DNA from: Nocardiopsis sp. FR4
GTDB lineage: Bacteria; Actinomycetota; Actinomycetes; Streptosporangiales; Streptosporangiaceae
Assembly (NCBI RefSeq): GCF_009830945.1
Contig: NZ_VWVV01000033.1
Coordinates: forward strand, 18,884 to 82,883
DNA length: 64,000 nucleotides
Direction: 5' to 3'
Part shown: positions 42,186-50,981 of the stretch, one piece after another
How the letters are laid out: each line of letters opens with the position of its first letter
Numbering within the stretch: the first letter of the stretch is position 1
Program-made: the position numbers and the translations under genes
The notes under the pieces: generated by a model
Seen by the model: only the letters and a program-made list of their open reading frames with translations
The model's database searches: none
What the model was told of the DNA's origin: nothing

Positions 42186-43448
42186 TCAGCCCTGGACGGC
42201 CTCGGACTCGGAGAGGTTTCCGGGCAGCCGCGACCCGGGGCGCAGCGGCACCAGCTGGCTCTGCAGCACCATGGTGGCCGCGCCGATCGCCGGGGCCGTG
42301 GAGGCCGAGGTGGACAGGCGCACCTCGACCGGATGGGTGGCGCGGGCGAAGAACGCCCGGTCCAGCTCGCGCCGGATGGCGGGCAGGTAGACCGACCCCG
42401 CCACGGCCAGGCTGGAGCCGGTCAGCACCAGCAGGTCCAGGTCCATCACGTTGGCCAGGGTGCGCACCGCCACGGCCAGGTGGCGGGCCGAGCGCTCCAG
42501 CAGGGCGCGGGCCGTGGGCTCGCCCCGGCGGGCGGCGCGGACCACGGCGGTGAACTCCGCCGCCACCGACGGCCAGGTCCGGCCGCCCTCGCGGGCCAGG
42601 TCGGCGCCGCGCGCGAGCGCCTCGTCGGCCCGGGCGGCGGCCACCACGGCGGCGGGCCCGGCGATCGCCTCGGTGCAGCCCCGACCGCCGCACCAGCACG
42701 GCGGCCCGTCCACGTCCAGGCACACGTGCCCGATCTCCCCGGCGTTGCCGCTGGCCCCGTGGTAGGGGATGCCGTTGACCAGCACCCCGGCGCCCACCCC
42801 GGTGCCCATGTACACGGCGGCGAAGATGGACGAGCCGTTGACCACCCCGGACCAGTACTCGCCGAGGGCGGCGGCGGTGGCGTCGTTGCCCGGGACCACG
42901 GGCAGGCCCACGGCGTCGCCGAGTTCGTCGGCCACGGGGAAGTCGGCCCAGTGGCGCAGGGCGGGCTGGCGGTGCAGGCCCCCGGTCGGGGTCACGATCC
43001 CGACGCCCAGCACCCGGCCGCGGTCGATCCCCGCCCCCGCCACGAGGGCGTCCACCTGCCGGGACATGCGGACGGTGATCTCGGCGGGGTCCTCCGGTCC
43101 CACCCCGGCGCGGGTCAGCCGGGACACCACGGCACCGGTGAGGTCGGTGAGGGCGTAGGTGATGCCGACCGGGTCGATGTGCACGCCGACGGCGTAGCGG
43201 GACTCCTGGTTGAGCTGGAGCAGCACCCGGGGCTTGCCGCCGGTGGACTCGGCGCGGCCGGTCTCGCGGACCAGGCCGTCGTCGATGAGCTTGCGGACGA
43301 CGGTGGAGATCGTGGCCCCGGTGAAGCCGGTGGCCTCGACCAGGCCGACCCGGCTGATGGTGCCCGCCGCGCGGATGACGTCCAGGACGGCCGCCCGGCT
43401 CGTCGTGTGCGGAATGGCCCGTGCTGGACCGCCCAAAGCTACCTCCAC
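42186..43448 (-). CDS. ROK-family transcriptional regulator
   Basis: About 420 residues. N-terminal HTH (SRAAVLDVIRAAGTISRVGLVEATGFTGATISTVVRKLIDDGLVRETG) plus a ROK/sugar-kinase-like domain: GVGIVTPTGG, the Asn/Asp active-site-like VPGNDATAAALGEYW, GTGVGAGVLVNG, and the zinc motif GHVCLDVDGPPCWCGGRGC. It likely binds a sugar and represses transport/hydrolase genes. GTG 43448 is reported; TTG 43436, five bases after GGAGG, is an equally good start. A ROK-type inverted repeat lies at 44419-44441 in front of the beta-mannosidase gene. Confidence 0.88.
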   Translation of the reverse strand: MEVALGGPARAIPHTTSRAAVLDVIRAAGTISRVGLVEATGFTGATISTVVRKLIDDGLVRETGRAESTGGKPRVLLQLNQESRYAVGVHIDPVGITYALTDLTGAVVSRLTRAGVGPEDPAEITVRMSRQVDALVAGAGIDRGRVLGVGIVTPTGGLHRQPALRHWADFPVADELGDAVGLPVVPGNDATAAALGEYWSGVVNGSSIFAAVYMGTGVGAGVLVNGIPYHGASGNAGEIGHVCLDVDGPPCWCGGRGCTEAIAGPAAVVAAARADEALARGADLAREGGRTWPSVAAEFTAVVRAARRGEPTARALLERSARHLAVAVRTLANVMDLDLLVLTGSSLAVAGSVYLPAIRRELDRAFFARATHPVEVRLSTSASTAPAIGAATMVLQSQLVPLRPGSRLPGNLSESEAVQG

Positions 43449-43813
43449 CGCTCGTGTGGCGTGGCGCCCCGCGGTGCACGCCGCCGCGCGAGAGCGCGTA
43501 TCAGCGTACCGCCGCCCCGGCGGAGGCGGCCCCGGGCGCCTCTCCCGCCTCCGGGAACCCCGGTCACCCACCGTCCTCGTCCGCCGCTCCGTCCCGCTGC
43601 CCGCGTACCGATTCCCGGTTTCGGGTATCCCGTGTCACGCCGCCTGAGAAGCTACGGTCAAACGCCCCGGGGCACGGAACCGTCCGTACCGGGCGGAGGC
43701 GCCGGGCGGGCCCGGAGGCGGGCAATCCGCCCAGAAGTCCGGCACCGAAGACACAGGGAGCACGACCGCCGCGGCACCGGAGCGCGCGGTCCGAACGGGA
43801 GGAGAACACGGGT
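43449..43813. other. Divergent intergenic region
   Basis: 365 bp between the ROK gene and the decayed hydrolase. It has open frames only by base composition. The ROK promoter should lie here. No operator or RNA can be named. Confidence 0.35.
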
Positions 43814-44358
43814 ATGCGGGCTTCCCCGCCGTCACGTCCGACACTCGTCGAGCGCGCCCTCTCACCGAGCGGTCCCTGGGTGACCCGCTGGGAGCCGCTG
43901 GTCCCGATGACCGCGGTGGCGATCGTCCCGCACGGCGGACGGGTCACCGGGGCGACGGGCGCCAGGCCCTGGAGGACGACGGGCGCACGGTCAACGAGGC
44001 GGGCCGCCAGCTGGGCGACGTTCCGGTCGTGCCGGTGGGCCACTCCCTGGGCGGACGCGTCGCGCTGCGCACGGGCGGGCTGCCCCCGGTGCGCGGCGTC
44101 GCGGCGCTGGCCCCCTGGCTCCCCGAGGGGGAACCGGTGGAGCAGCTGCGCGGGCGGCGCGTGCTCGTGGCCCACGGGAGCCGCGACCTGAGGACCAGCC
44201 CCCGGGCCTCGGCCCCGCACACCGAGCGGATCGCCAAGGTGGCCGCCTCGGCCGAGTTCGTCCGTGTGCCGCTGGACGTGCACGCCATGCTGCGCTGGCG
44301 CACCTGGAACCGCCTGGTCACCGACTTCACCGGCACCGTCCTGGACGCCCTGGCCTGA
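43814..44358 (+). pseudogene. Alpha/beta hydrolase remnant, frameshift with internal deletion
   Basis: The ATG frame gives MRASPPSRPTLVERALSPSG... MTAVAIVPHGGRVTGATGARPW, the normal start of a small actinomycete alpha/beta hydrolase (strand then H-G-G). The second half, in another frame, reads DVPVVPVGHSLGGRVALR (nucleophile elbow GHSLG), then VRGVAALAPWLPEGEPVEQLRGRRVLVAHG and VPLDVHAMLR with catalytic His. The 50-60 residues normally between these parts are missing. A deletion near 43960 that changed frame explains both facts. The second half alone could start at 44029 but would lack the core strands. Confidence 0.6.
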
Positions 44359-44418
44359 GGCCGGAGCCGCGGGGCCGGGCGCACGGTGCCGTCTCCTTCG
44401 TCGCCACCGACTGGTTGA

Positions 44419-44441
44419 CTTACTTAGTTCATCAAAGTAAG
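44419..44441. promoter_or_regulatory. ROK-type operator CTTACTT-N9-AAGTAAG
   Basis: Perfect 7-bp inverted repeat with A+T-rich centre (AGTTCATCA), like operators of XylR/ROK repressors. It lies 83 bp before the beta-mannosidase ATG and near the ROK gene. Confidence 0.65.
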
Positions 44442-44523
44442 AATCCTCAGCACAAGAGTTTTCGCGCACGAGGACCGCCCCGACCGGCGGCCTCCCGAGC
44501 GAGCCCCGACCCGGAGAGGCACG

Positions 44524-46989
44524 ATGATCCGCCACACCCTTCACGACGGCTGGGAGCTGACCGCCACGAGCGGACCCGTTCCCGAGCACGTAGCGGGCCG
44601 CTCCGTCCCCGCCCGGGTCCCCGGGAGCACCCACCTGGACCTGCTGGCCGCCGGGCTGATCCCCGAGCCCTACCTGGACACCAACGAGACCGAACTGGCC
44701 TGGGCGCACCGCGTCCACTGGCGGTACTCCCTCACCTTCGAGGCCGAGGCCGCCGAACCCGGCGAGCGCGTCGACCTGGCCTTCGACGGCCTGGACACGG
44801 TGGCGACCGTCGAGCTCAACGGGGTCGAGCTCGGCACCACCGCCAACATGCACCGCGGGTACCGCTTCGACGTGCGCGACACCCTGCGCGCCGGAACCAA
44901 CGAGCTCGTGGTCTCCTTCCGCCCCGCGCTGGAGTACGCCGAGGAACTCCGCGACAGGCTCGGCGCCCGGCCGCACGTCAACACCCACCCGTACAACATG
45001 GTCCGCAAGATGGCCTGCTCCTTCGGCTGGGACTGGGGGCCCGACTTCCAGACCGCCGGGATCTGGAAGCCCGTGCGCCTGGAGCGCTGGCGGACCGCGC
45101 GCCTGGCCGGGGTGCGACCGCTGGTCACGGTCGGCGAGGACGGCACCGGCCGGGTCGAGGTGCACGCCGGCGTCGAGTGGGCGGGGGAGGACCCGGTCCT
45201 CCTGACCGCCGAGGTCGGCGGGCACAGGGCCAGCGCCACCGTGGCCCCCGGATCCCCGGACCCCGTGGTCGTGGTCGAGGTGCCCGACGCGAACCTCTGG
45301 TGGCCCGCGGGCCACGGCGACCAGCCCCTGTACGACCTGGACGTCAGTCTGGGCGGGGACGACGAAGAGCTGGACTCCGCCTCCCGCCGCATCGGCTTCC
45401 GGACCGTCACCGTGGACACCGAGCCCGACGAGCACGGCACCCCCTTCACCGTCGTGGTCAACGGCAAGCCGATCTTCGTCAAGGGCGCCAACTGGATCCC
45501 CGACGACCACTTCCTCACCCGGATCACCCGCGAGCGCCTGGCCCGGCGCGTCGACCAGGCCGTGGACGCGCACATGAACATGCTGCGCGTGTGGGGCGGC
45601 GGCATCTACGAGAGCGAGGACTTCTACGACGTCTGCGACGAGCGCGGCGTCCTCGTGTGGCAGGACTTCCTCCTGGCCTGCGCCGCCTACCCCGAGGAGG
45701 AGCCGCTGCGGAGCGAGTTCGAGGCCGAGGCCCGGGAGAACGTCGCCCGCCTGTCCTCGCACGCCTCGCTGGCCCTGTGGAACGGGGGCAACGAGAACCT
45801 CTGGGGCTTCATGGACTGGGGCTGGCAGGAGCAGTTGCAGGGCCGCACCTGGGGCCACGGCTACTACACCGAACTCTTCCCCCGGATCGTCGCCGAACTC
45901 GACCCCACCCGCTTCTACTCCGACGGCAGCCCCTACACCCCCCGGTTCGCCCTGGACGAGGTCCACCCCAACGACGAGGCGCACGGCACCCGCCACGAGT
46001 GGGTCGTGTGGAACCAGACCGACTACCGCGCCTACCAGGACCACGTGCCCCGGTTCTGCTCCGAGTTCGGCTTCCAGGGGCCGCCCACCTGGGCCACCCT
46101 GACCGACTGGGTGCACGACGAGCCGCTCACCCCCACCGGGGCCGCCTTCCTGCTGCACCAGAAGGCCGAGGACGGCAACGGCAAGCTCGACCGGGGCCTG
46201 TCCGCGCACCTGCCGACGCCCCGCGGCTTCGAGGACTGGCACTGGGCCACCCAGCTCAACCAGGCCCGCGCGGTCGCCTTCGGCGTCGAGCACTTCCGGT
46301 CCTGGTGGCCGCGCACCGCGGGCTCCCTGGTCTGGCAGATCAACGACTGCTGGCCGGTCACCTCCTGGGCCGCCGTGGACGGCGACGAGCGGCCCAAACC
46401 CCTCTGGTACGGGCTGCGCCGCGCCTACGCGCCGCGCCTGCTGACCGTGCAGCCCCGGGACGGGCGCCTGGTCCTGGTGGCGGTCAACGACACCGACGAG
46501 GCCTGGTCCGCGCCGGTGCGGGCCGAGCGACAGACCTTCGGGGGCGAGGTGCTGCACACCGATAGGATCGACCTGGCCGTACCGCCCCGGTCCGTCGCGG
46601 AACTGGCGCTGGCGCGGGAGTCGCTCGCGGCCGGCGACACCACGAAGGAGGTGTTCGTGGCCACCACCGAGGACGCCCGCGTGGTCCGTCCCTTCCGCGA
46701 GGACGTGCACCTGGCCTACGACCCCGGCGCGCTGACCGCCGTCGCCGCGCCCGTCGAGGGCGGCTACCGGGTCGAGGTGCGCGCCTCCTCCTTCGCCAGG
46801 GACGTCGCGGTACTGGCCGACCGCCTGGCCCCGGACGCCGAGGTGGACGACATGCTCGTGGACCTGCTGGCCGGGGAGACGCACACCTTCATGGTGCGCA
46901 CCAAGGCCGAGGTGGACCCGGTCGCGCTGACCGCGGCCCCCGTGCTGCGCTCGGCCAACTCCCTGCACGCGCGGGCGAGACGGGCCTGA
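44524..46989 (+). CDS. Beta-mannosidase, glycoside hydrolase family 2
   Basis: 821 residues, standard length. N-terminal jelly-roll (WRYSLTFEAEAAEPGERVDLAFDGLDTVATVELNGVELG), immunoglobulin-like middle domain, then a TIM barrel: FVKGANWIPDDHF, the acid/base Glu in NGGNENLWGF, and the nucleophile Glu in FCSEFGFQG. It removes terminal beta-mannose from manno-oligosaccharides. No signal peptide, so it acts inside the cell on imported sugars. The ROK-type operator upstream and a coupled sugar-sensor-like gene downstream (TGATG overlap) indicate mannoside-responsive control. No transporter is in the window. Confidence 0.93.
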   Translation: MIRHTLHDGWELTATSGPVPEHVAGRSVPARVPGSTHLDLLAAGLIPEPYLDTNETELAWAHRVHWRYSLTFEAEAAEPGERVDLAFDGLDTVATVELNGVELGTTANMHRGYRFDVRDTLRAGTNELVVSFRPALEYAEELRDRLGARPHVNTHPYNMVRKMACSFGWDWGPDFQTAGIWKPVRLERWRTARLAGVRPLVTVGEDGTGRVEVHAGVEWAGEDPVLLTAEVGGHRASATVAPGSPDPVVVVEVPDANLWWPAGHGDQPLYDLDVSLGGDDEELDSASRRIGFRTVTVDTEPDEHGTPFTVVVNGKPIFVKGANWIPDDHFLTRITRERLARRVDQAVDAHMNMLRVWGGGIYESEDFYDVCDERGVLVWQDFLLACAAYPEEEPLRSEFEAEARENVARLSSHASLALWNGGNENLWGFMDWGWQEQLQGRTWGHGYYTELFPRIVAELDPTRFYSDGSPYTPRFALDEVHPNDEAHGTRHEWVVWNQTDYRAYQDHVPRFCSEFGFQGPPTWATLTDWVHDEPLTPTGAAFLLHQKAEDGNGKLDRGLSAHLPTPRGFEDWHWATQLNQARAVAFGVEHFRSWWPRTAGSLVWQINDCWPVTSWAAVDGDERPKPLWYGLRRAYAPRLLTVQPRDGRLVLVAVNDTDEAWSAPVRAERQTFGGEVLHTDRIDLAVPPRSVAELALARESLAAGDTTKEVFVATTEDARVVRPFREDVHLAYDPGALTAVAAPVEGGYRVEVRASSFARDVAVLADRLAPDAEVDDMLVDLLAGETHTFMVRTKAEVDPVALTAAPVLRSANSLHARARRA

Positions 46990-47855
46990 TGGGCGAACGC
47001 GAGACCGCGGGCGCGGTCGGGCTGGTTCTGGCCCGGCCGCGCCGTCTGCTCAGCGCCGAACCCTTCTTCATGGAGTTCATCGCCGGGATCGAGGAGCGGC
47101 TGGCCGACCGCGACATGTCGGTGCTGCTCCACCTGGTGACCGGCCCGGAGGCCGAACTGGCCGCCTACCGCCGGTGGGCGGAGCGGCGCCTGGTGGACGC
47201 GGTCGTGGTGGTCAACCCGGCGGAGGGGGACGCGCGCCCGCGTGTGCTGCGCGACCTCGGCCTGCCCGCCGTGATCGCCGGAGCCCCCGAGCCGGACCCC
47301 GCCACGCCCACCGTGCGCACCGACCACGTGTCCCCGGTCCGGGAGGCGCTGACCCGCCTGCTGGACCTGGGCCACCGCCGGATCGCCCGGGTGACCGGCC
47401 CCGCGCACCTGGTGCACACCCGCGTCCGCACGGAGGCCCTCGTGGAGGGCTGCCGCGCGGCCGGGCTGGCCGACCCGGTCCTGGCGGAGGGCGACTACTC
47501 CGCCGAGGCCGGGGAGCGGCTCACGGCCGAGCTGCTGCGCCAGGTGGCCCCGCCGACGGCGGTCCTGTACGACAACGACGTCATGGCGGTGGCCGGACTG
47601 GACGCCGCGCGCGGGCTCGGCGTGCCCGTTCCGGAACGGCTGAGCCTGGTGGCCTGGGACGACTCGACCCTGTGCCGCCTGGCCACACCCGCGCTGACCA
47701 CCCTGAGCGTGGACGTGTACCGGTACGGCGTCTCGGTGGCCGAGTCGGCGCTGGAGTGCGCCGACGGTCGGGCCGTGCGGGAGCGGTGGTCGCCCACCGC
47801 GCACCTCGTGCCGCGCGGCAGCACCGGCCCGGCGCCCGCCGACGCACGGCCCTGA
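46989..47855 (+). CDS. LacI-type sugar-binding domain protein lacking a DNA-binding domain
   Basis: 288 residues beginning directly with the first strand of a LacI-family effector domain (TAGAVGLVLARPRRLLSAEPFFMEFIAGIEERLADRDMSVLLHLV) and ending with SLVAWDDSTLCRLATPALTTLSVDVYRYG. The usual 60-residue helix-turn-helix and hinge are absent, and the ATG overlaps the beta-mannosidase stop (TGATG), leaving no room for one. There is no signal peptide, so it is cytosolic. It may sequester or sense mannose-containing ligand, or bind the ROK repressor; these are guesses. Confidence 0.82.
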   Translation: MGERETAGAVGLVLARPRRLLSAEPFFMEFIAGIEERLADRDMSVLLHLVTGPEAELAAYRRWAERRLVDAVVVVNPAEGDARPRVLRDLGLPAVIAGAPEPDPATPTVRTDHVSPVREALTRLLDLGHRRIARVTGPAHLVHTRVRTEALVEGCRAAGLADPVLAEGDYSAEAGERLTAELLRQVAPPTAVLYDNDVMAVAGLDAARGLGVPVPERLSLVAWDDSTLCRLATPALTTLSVDVYRYGVSVAESALECADGRAVRERWSPTAHLVPRGSTGPAPADARP

Positions 47856-47882
47856 CCCCTCGGGCGGACGCGGGGCCGACAT

Positions 47883-47930
47883 GTCGACAGGTCTTCCCGT
47901 CGACAAGGCGTCCCGTCGACGGGGAGACCG
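47883..47930. repeat. Three 16-bp tandem units each starting GTCGAC
   Basis: GTCGAC occurs at 47883, 47899 and 47915, exactly 16 bp apart; the first two units share GTCGACA-GG---CCC. It lies between the LacI-like gene and tRNA-Ser. Spacing of 16 bp (1.5 turns) suggests protein sites or a short duplicated element. Confidence 0.5.
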
Positions 47931-48012
47931 GAAGCCGACGTATCGCCGGTCCGGACCGACGCGGAACCCCGAGGACGCGAAGCCGCCCCCGGGCGTACCC
48001 GGGGGCGGCTGG

Positions 48013-48100
48013 TGGCGGTGGAGGAGGGATTTGAACCCTCGAAGGGTTGCCCCTTACCCGCTTTCGAGGCGGGCGCCATCGGCCACTAGGCGACTCCACC
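48013..48100 (-). tRNA. tRNA-Ser (anticodon CGA)
   Basis: On the minus strand, acceptor GGTGGAG pairs with CTCCACC; the anticodon stem-loop GCCCGCCTCGAAAGCGGG carries CGA; a long class II variable arm (AAGGGGCAACCCTTC) and GAGGGTTCAAATCCCTC T arm follow, and CCA is encoded. It reads UCG serine codons, common in G+C-rich genes. Confidence 0.95.
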
Positions 48101-48110
48101 GCGAGCCACT

Positions 48111-48587
48111 CTACCGGATGCGGCGCTGTGCGAAAAACCGGTTGAGGAGTTCCGCGCAGCGGGCGGCGAGTTCCACCGGAAGCAGGTCGGGCGGGACCAC
48201 CTCCGGGCGGTGGTTCAGGCGAGGGTCGCGCACCAGGTCCCACACCGATCCGACCGCGCCCGCCTTGGCGTCGCGGGCCCCGTAGACGAGCCGGTCCACC
48301 CGGGAGAGCACCGCCGCGCCCGCACACATCGTGCAGGGTTCGAGGGTCACCACCAGGGTGCAGCCGCTCAGCCGCCACTCGCCGCGGGCCCGGGCCGCGG
48401 CCCGCAGCGCGAGGACCTCGGCGTGCGCGGTGGGGTCCCCGGTCGCCTCGCGCTCGTTGCGCCCCGCGGCCAGGACGGCGCCGTCGGGGTCCAGGACCAC
48501 GGCGCCCACCGGGACGTCGTCCGTCTCCAGGGCGCGCTCGGCCTCGGCGATCGCCTCGCGCAGGGCGCCGTCGAGGGCGCCGTTCAC
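48111..48587 (-). CDS. tadA: tRNA-specific adenosine deaminase
   Basis: 158 residues. Zinc-dependent deaminase signature: AHAEVLAL (His ligand, catalytic Glu) and LEPCTMCAGA (two Cys ligands). It converts A34 to inosine in tRNA-Arg(ACG). The GTG start has no strong ribosome site but is 4 bp after the stop of the upstream gene, so translation is probably coupled. The end is 10 bp from tRNA-Ser on the same strand. Operon with the two associated proteins upstream. Confidence 0.93.
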   Translation of the reverse strand: MNGALDGALREAIAEAERALETDDVPVGAVVLDPDGAVLAAGRNEREATGDPTAHAEVLALRAAARARGEWRLSGCTLVVTLEPCTMCAGAAVLSRVDRLVYGARDAKAGAVGSVWDLVRDPRLNHRPEVVPPDLLPVELAARCAELLNRFFAQRRIR

Positions 48588-48591
48588 GGTC

Positions 48592-49083
48592 TCACACCGT
48601 TCTCATGGCGTCGAGGAGCTCGCCGAAGCCCGCGCGCTCGGCCACCAGGGCGAGGACGTCGCCGGGCAGGACCCCGCCGCCCACGGAGAGGGAGCGCAGC
48701 TCGTCCTCGGTCGTCCCGAGGTCGGTGAGCAGGTCGCCGTCGCCGTCGGGCACCGGGTTGGGCCGGGCCCCCGCGCTCTCGGAGGGCTGGGGCGCGCCCA
48801 GGCCCCCGGCCTCGGACAGCACGGAGGCCAGCGGGTGGTCGTGCACCGCGCGGGCGTCGGAGAGGTAGACGCGCGGCTCGTCGCCGTCGTCGCCGGCGCG
48901 TACGAGGGCGAACCACTCGTCGTCGGCCTCGACCAGGAGGAGGGCCGTGTCACTCCCCAGCTCGGAGGAGAAGTCGAGCATCAGGTCGGTGACGTCGTCG
49001 ATGACGTCCGCGCCCCCGAGATCGACCTCGGTACCCCGCCATGTCTTCCCGTTGGGAGCGAAGACAGCTGCGAAGATCGACAC
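48592..49083 (-). CDS. tRNA adenosine deaminase-associated protein, copy 1
   Basis: 163 residues of the family named after its place next to tadA in actinobacteria (TIGR03941-type). Features: an acidic N-terminal half (DVIDDVTDLMLDFSSELGSDTALLLVEADDEWFALVRAGDDGDEPRVYLSD) and a C-terminal helical part (LGTTEDELRSLSVGGGVLPGDVLALVAERAGFGELLDAM). No enzyme motif. It presumably partners TadA. Stop lies 4 bp before tadA. A paralogue is directly upstream. Confidence 0.85.
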   Translation of the reverse strand: MSIFAAVFAPNGKTWRGTEVDLGGADVIDDVTDLMLDFSSELGSDTALLLVEADDEWFALVRAGDDGDEPRVYLSDARAVHDHPLASVLSEAGGLGAPQPSESAGARPNPVPDGDGDLLTDLGTTEDELRSLSVGGGVLPGDVLALVAERAGFGELLDAMRTV

Positions 49084-49128
49084 CGCGTGCTCTCCTGTTC
49101 ACCGGGATGCTGTTCCTCCTGCAGGTCC

Positions 49129-49629
49129 TTACCCCATACCGTCCAGTACACGCTGGAAGGGCTGCGCGAATCCCAGGCGTTCGGACACACTGGCCAGCAC
49201 CTCGTCCGGATACAGGTCGAGGTCACCCGCCAGGGCGCCCAGCTCCATCTCGTCCAGCCCCAGGTCGGCCACGATGGACAGGTCGCCCGCGGGCAGGACC
49301 TGGTCCAGGTCGTCGTCGTCCGGCAGGTCGATGTCCAGGTAGTCCAGGACGTCGCGGGCCACCTGCCAGTCCACGGAGGCGGTCACGTCCGAGAGGAAGA
49401 CGGAGACCTCACCGCCGTAGACGCGCACGATGATGAAGAAGTCGTCGCCCACGGAGACCAGCCCGAGGGAGCCGCTGATGCTCGGTTGCTGGCGCAGCGC
49501 GTGGATCAGGCCCTTGAGGTCGTGCGTCAGGGTCGCGGGGAGCAGGTCGACGTCCCAGTACTCCTCTTCCCTGTACGCGATGGCCGCGAAGTCGCCCGAG
49601 TCGTCGTCACCATGATCGAGCACTGTCAT
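49129..49629 (-). CDS. tRNA adenosine deaminase-associated protein, copy 2
   Basis: 166 residues, homologous to the neighbour: FFIIVRVYGGEVSVFLSDVTASVDWQVARDVLDYL aligns with the VRAGDDG..RVYLSDARAVHDHPLASVL part, and LGLDEMELGALAGDLDLYPDEVLASVSERLGFAQPFQRVLD with the C-terminal helices. Extremely acidic. Tandem duplication of the family in front of tadA is common in actinobacteria. ATG 49629 is used; the longer frame extends into the upp promoter. Confidence 0.82.
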   Translation of the reverse strand: MTVLDHGDDDSGDFAAIAYREEEYWDVDLLPATLTHDLKGLIHALRQQPSISGSLGLVSVGDDFFIIVRVYGGEVSVFLSDVTASVDWQVARDVLDYLDIDLPDDDDLDQVLPAGDLSIVADLGLDEMELGALAGDLDLYPDEVLASVSERLGFAQPFQRVLDGMG

Positions 49630-49940
49630 CGTCACCCCAACCCGGCCGGTGTATCGGTGCGGACGAAGGAACTTCGGATCGCCCGTGCGAGTGCCATGGT
49701 AACGATCACTCCGGCACAGCCGTGGCCCTTGGTCCGCGTCGGTCCGGACCACGCTCTCATGAGAACCGGGTTCCCGCTCCCCCCGGAGGCGCGGAAGGGC
49801 GCCCCGGGTCCGTGCGGGAGGTGGCGGACCGCAGCCGCCCCGAGCCGCGCGACCCGGTTCCGGTGGGTTCGCGCGACTACACTCGGGCTGGCCACCTCCC
49901 CAGCCACCGTCCCGTTATCCCAGCTCAACCGGAGAACGCT

Positions 49941-50594
49941 TTGGAAACCCTGGTCGTCGACCACCCCCTGGTCGCGCACAAGCTGACCACCCTGCGCGAC
50001 GTGCGGACCGACTCCCCGACCTTCCGGCGCCTGACCGACGAGCTGGTGACCCTGCTCGCCTACGAGGCGACCAGGGACGTCCGAGTGACGGACGTCACCA
50101 TCGAGACGCCGCTCGTGGGGACCACCGGAACGCAGCTGTCGCGCCCCACACCGCTGGTGGTGCCGATCCTGCGCGCCGGCCTGGGGATGCTCGACGGGAT
50201 GACCCGCCTGCTGCCCACCGCGGAGGTCGGGTTCCTGGGCATGGCCCGCGACGAGACCACGCTGCGGCCCGCCACCTACGCCGACCGGCTGCCGCAGGAC
50301 CTGTCCGGCCGCCAGTGCTACGTGCTCGACCCGATGCTGGCCACGGGCGGCACCCTGGCCGCGGCGCTCACGCTGCTCGTGGAGCGGGGCGCCGACCACA
50401 TCACGGCGATCTGCCTCCTCGCCGCCCCCGAGGGGCTGAGCGCGGTGGAGCACAAGCTGACCGAAACCCTGGACCCGGACCACGGTGCGACCCTGCGCGT
50501 GGTCACGGCCGCGGTGGACGAGCGGCTGAACGAGCACGGCTTCATCCTTCCCGGCCTGGGCGACGCGGGCGACCGTCTGTACGGCTGCGCCTGA
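49941..50594 (+). CDS. upp: Uracil phosphoribosyltransferase
   Basis: 217 residues, beginning at TTG 49941 (LETLVVDHPLVAHKLTTLRD), the exact family start, with CCGGAG eight bases upstream; no ATG/GTG fits better. The PRPP-binding loop is YVLDPMLATGGTLAAAL and the uracil-binding C-terminus is GFILPGLGDAGDRLYG. It salvages uracil to UMP. A strong terminator follows. It diverges from the tadA operon. Confidence 0.95.
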   Translation: METLVVDHPLVAHKLTTLRDVRTDSPTFRRLTDELVTLLAYEATRDVRVTDVTIETPLVGTTGTQLSRPTPLVVPILRAGLGMLDGMTRLLPTAEVGFLGMARDETTLRPATYADRLPQDLSGRQCYVLDPMLATGGTLAAALTLLVERGADHITAICLLAAPEGLSAVEHKLTETLDPDHGATLRVVTAAVDERLNEHGFILPGLGDAGDRLYGCA

Positions 50595-50608
50595 GCCCGG
50601 CCCGACAG

Positions 50609-50645
50609 AGCGCCCGCCGGGTCTCCGGTTGGGCGCTTTTTCGGT
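50609..50645 (+). terminator. Rho-independent terminator of upp
   Basis: AGCGCCC and GGGCGCT arms enclose a second stem (GCCGG/CCGGT), followed by TTTTTCGG: a true T-run, unusual in this G+C-rich window. Confidence 0.85.
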
Positions 50646-50981
50646 TCTTTTTCGGACAGGGTGAATGAAAGCCCGAAAAGCGGGCACGACAAGCGTGTCC
50701 CCTGTGTCAGCTCTGGTGGCAGCCGAGGACCGAGTCGGCCGGAACCTGGCTTTGCACCAGCCGAATTCAATTTGAGACGGTAACGTAACAGACAGAAGTG
50801 ATGATGGTTCCCGACCACCCGTAACTGGGAAGACACGACGGCCCGAAACCACCCCCCACCGGGGTTGAGCCCGCTGACGCCCCCGCGCTCTTTCCGGCGT
50901 GGTACTCCGCCACCCTCCAGCGGCTACCGAAAGACCCCAATCGAACACGCAGCGCGACCAACGTAGCCCCCAAGGAGTGAG
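50646..50981. other. Intergenic region before the 50982 gene
   Basis: About 335 bp, lower in G+C around 50760-50800, containing GGTAACGTAACAG and other A+T-rich stretches that may be promoter. I looked for riboswitch cores and found none I can defend. The ribosome site AAGGAGTGAG closes it. Confidence 0.35.

Noticed and set aside
43564..46968. 1134-codon minus-strand frame opposite beta-mannosidase
   Set aside because: Antisense shadow; the plus strand carries the complete GH2 catalytic motifs.
50646..50981. Possible riboswitch before the 50982 gene
   Set aside because: Conserved, lower-G+C appearance and GTAACGTAAC drew attention, but no known aptamer core (such as ydaO, cobalamin or TPP) can be assembled.
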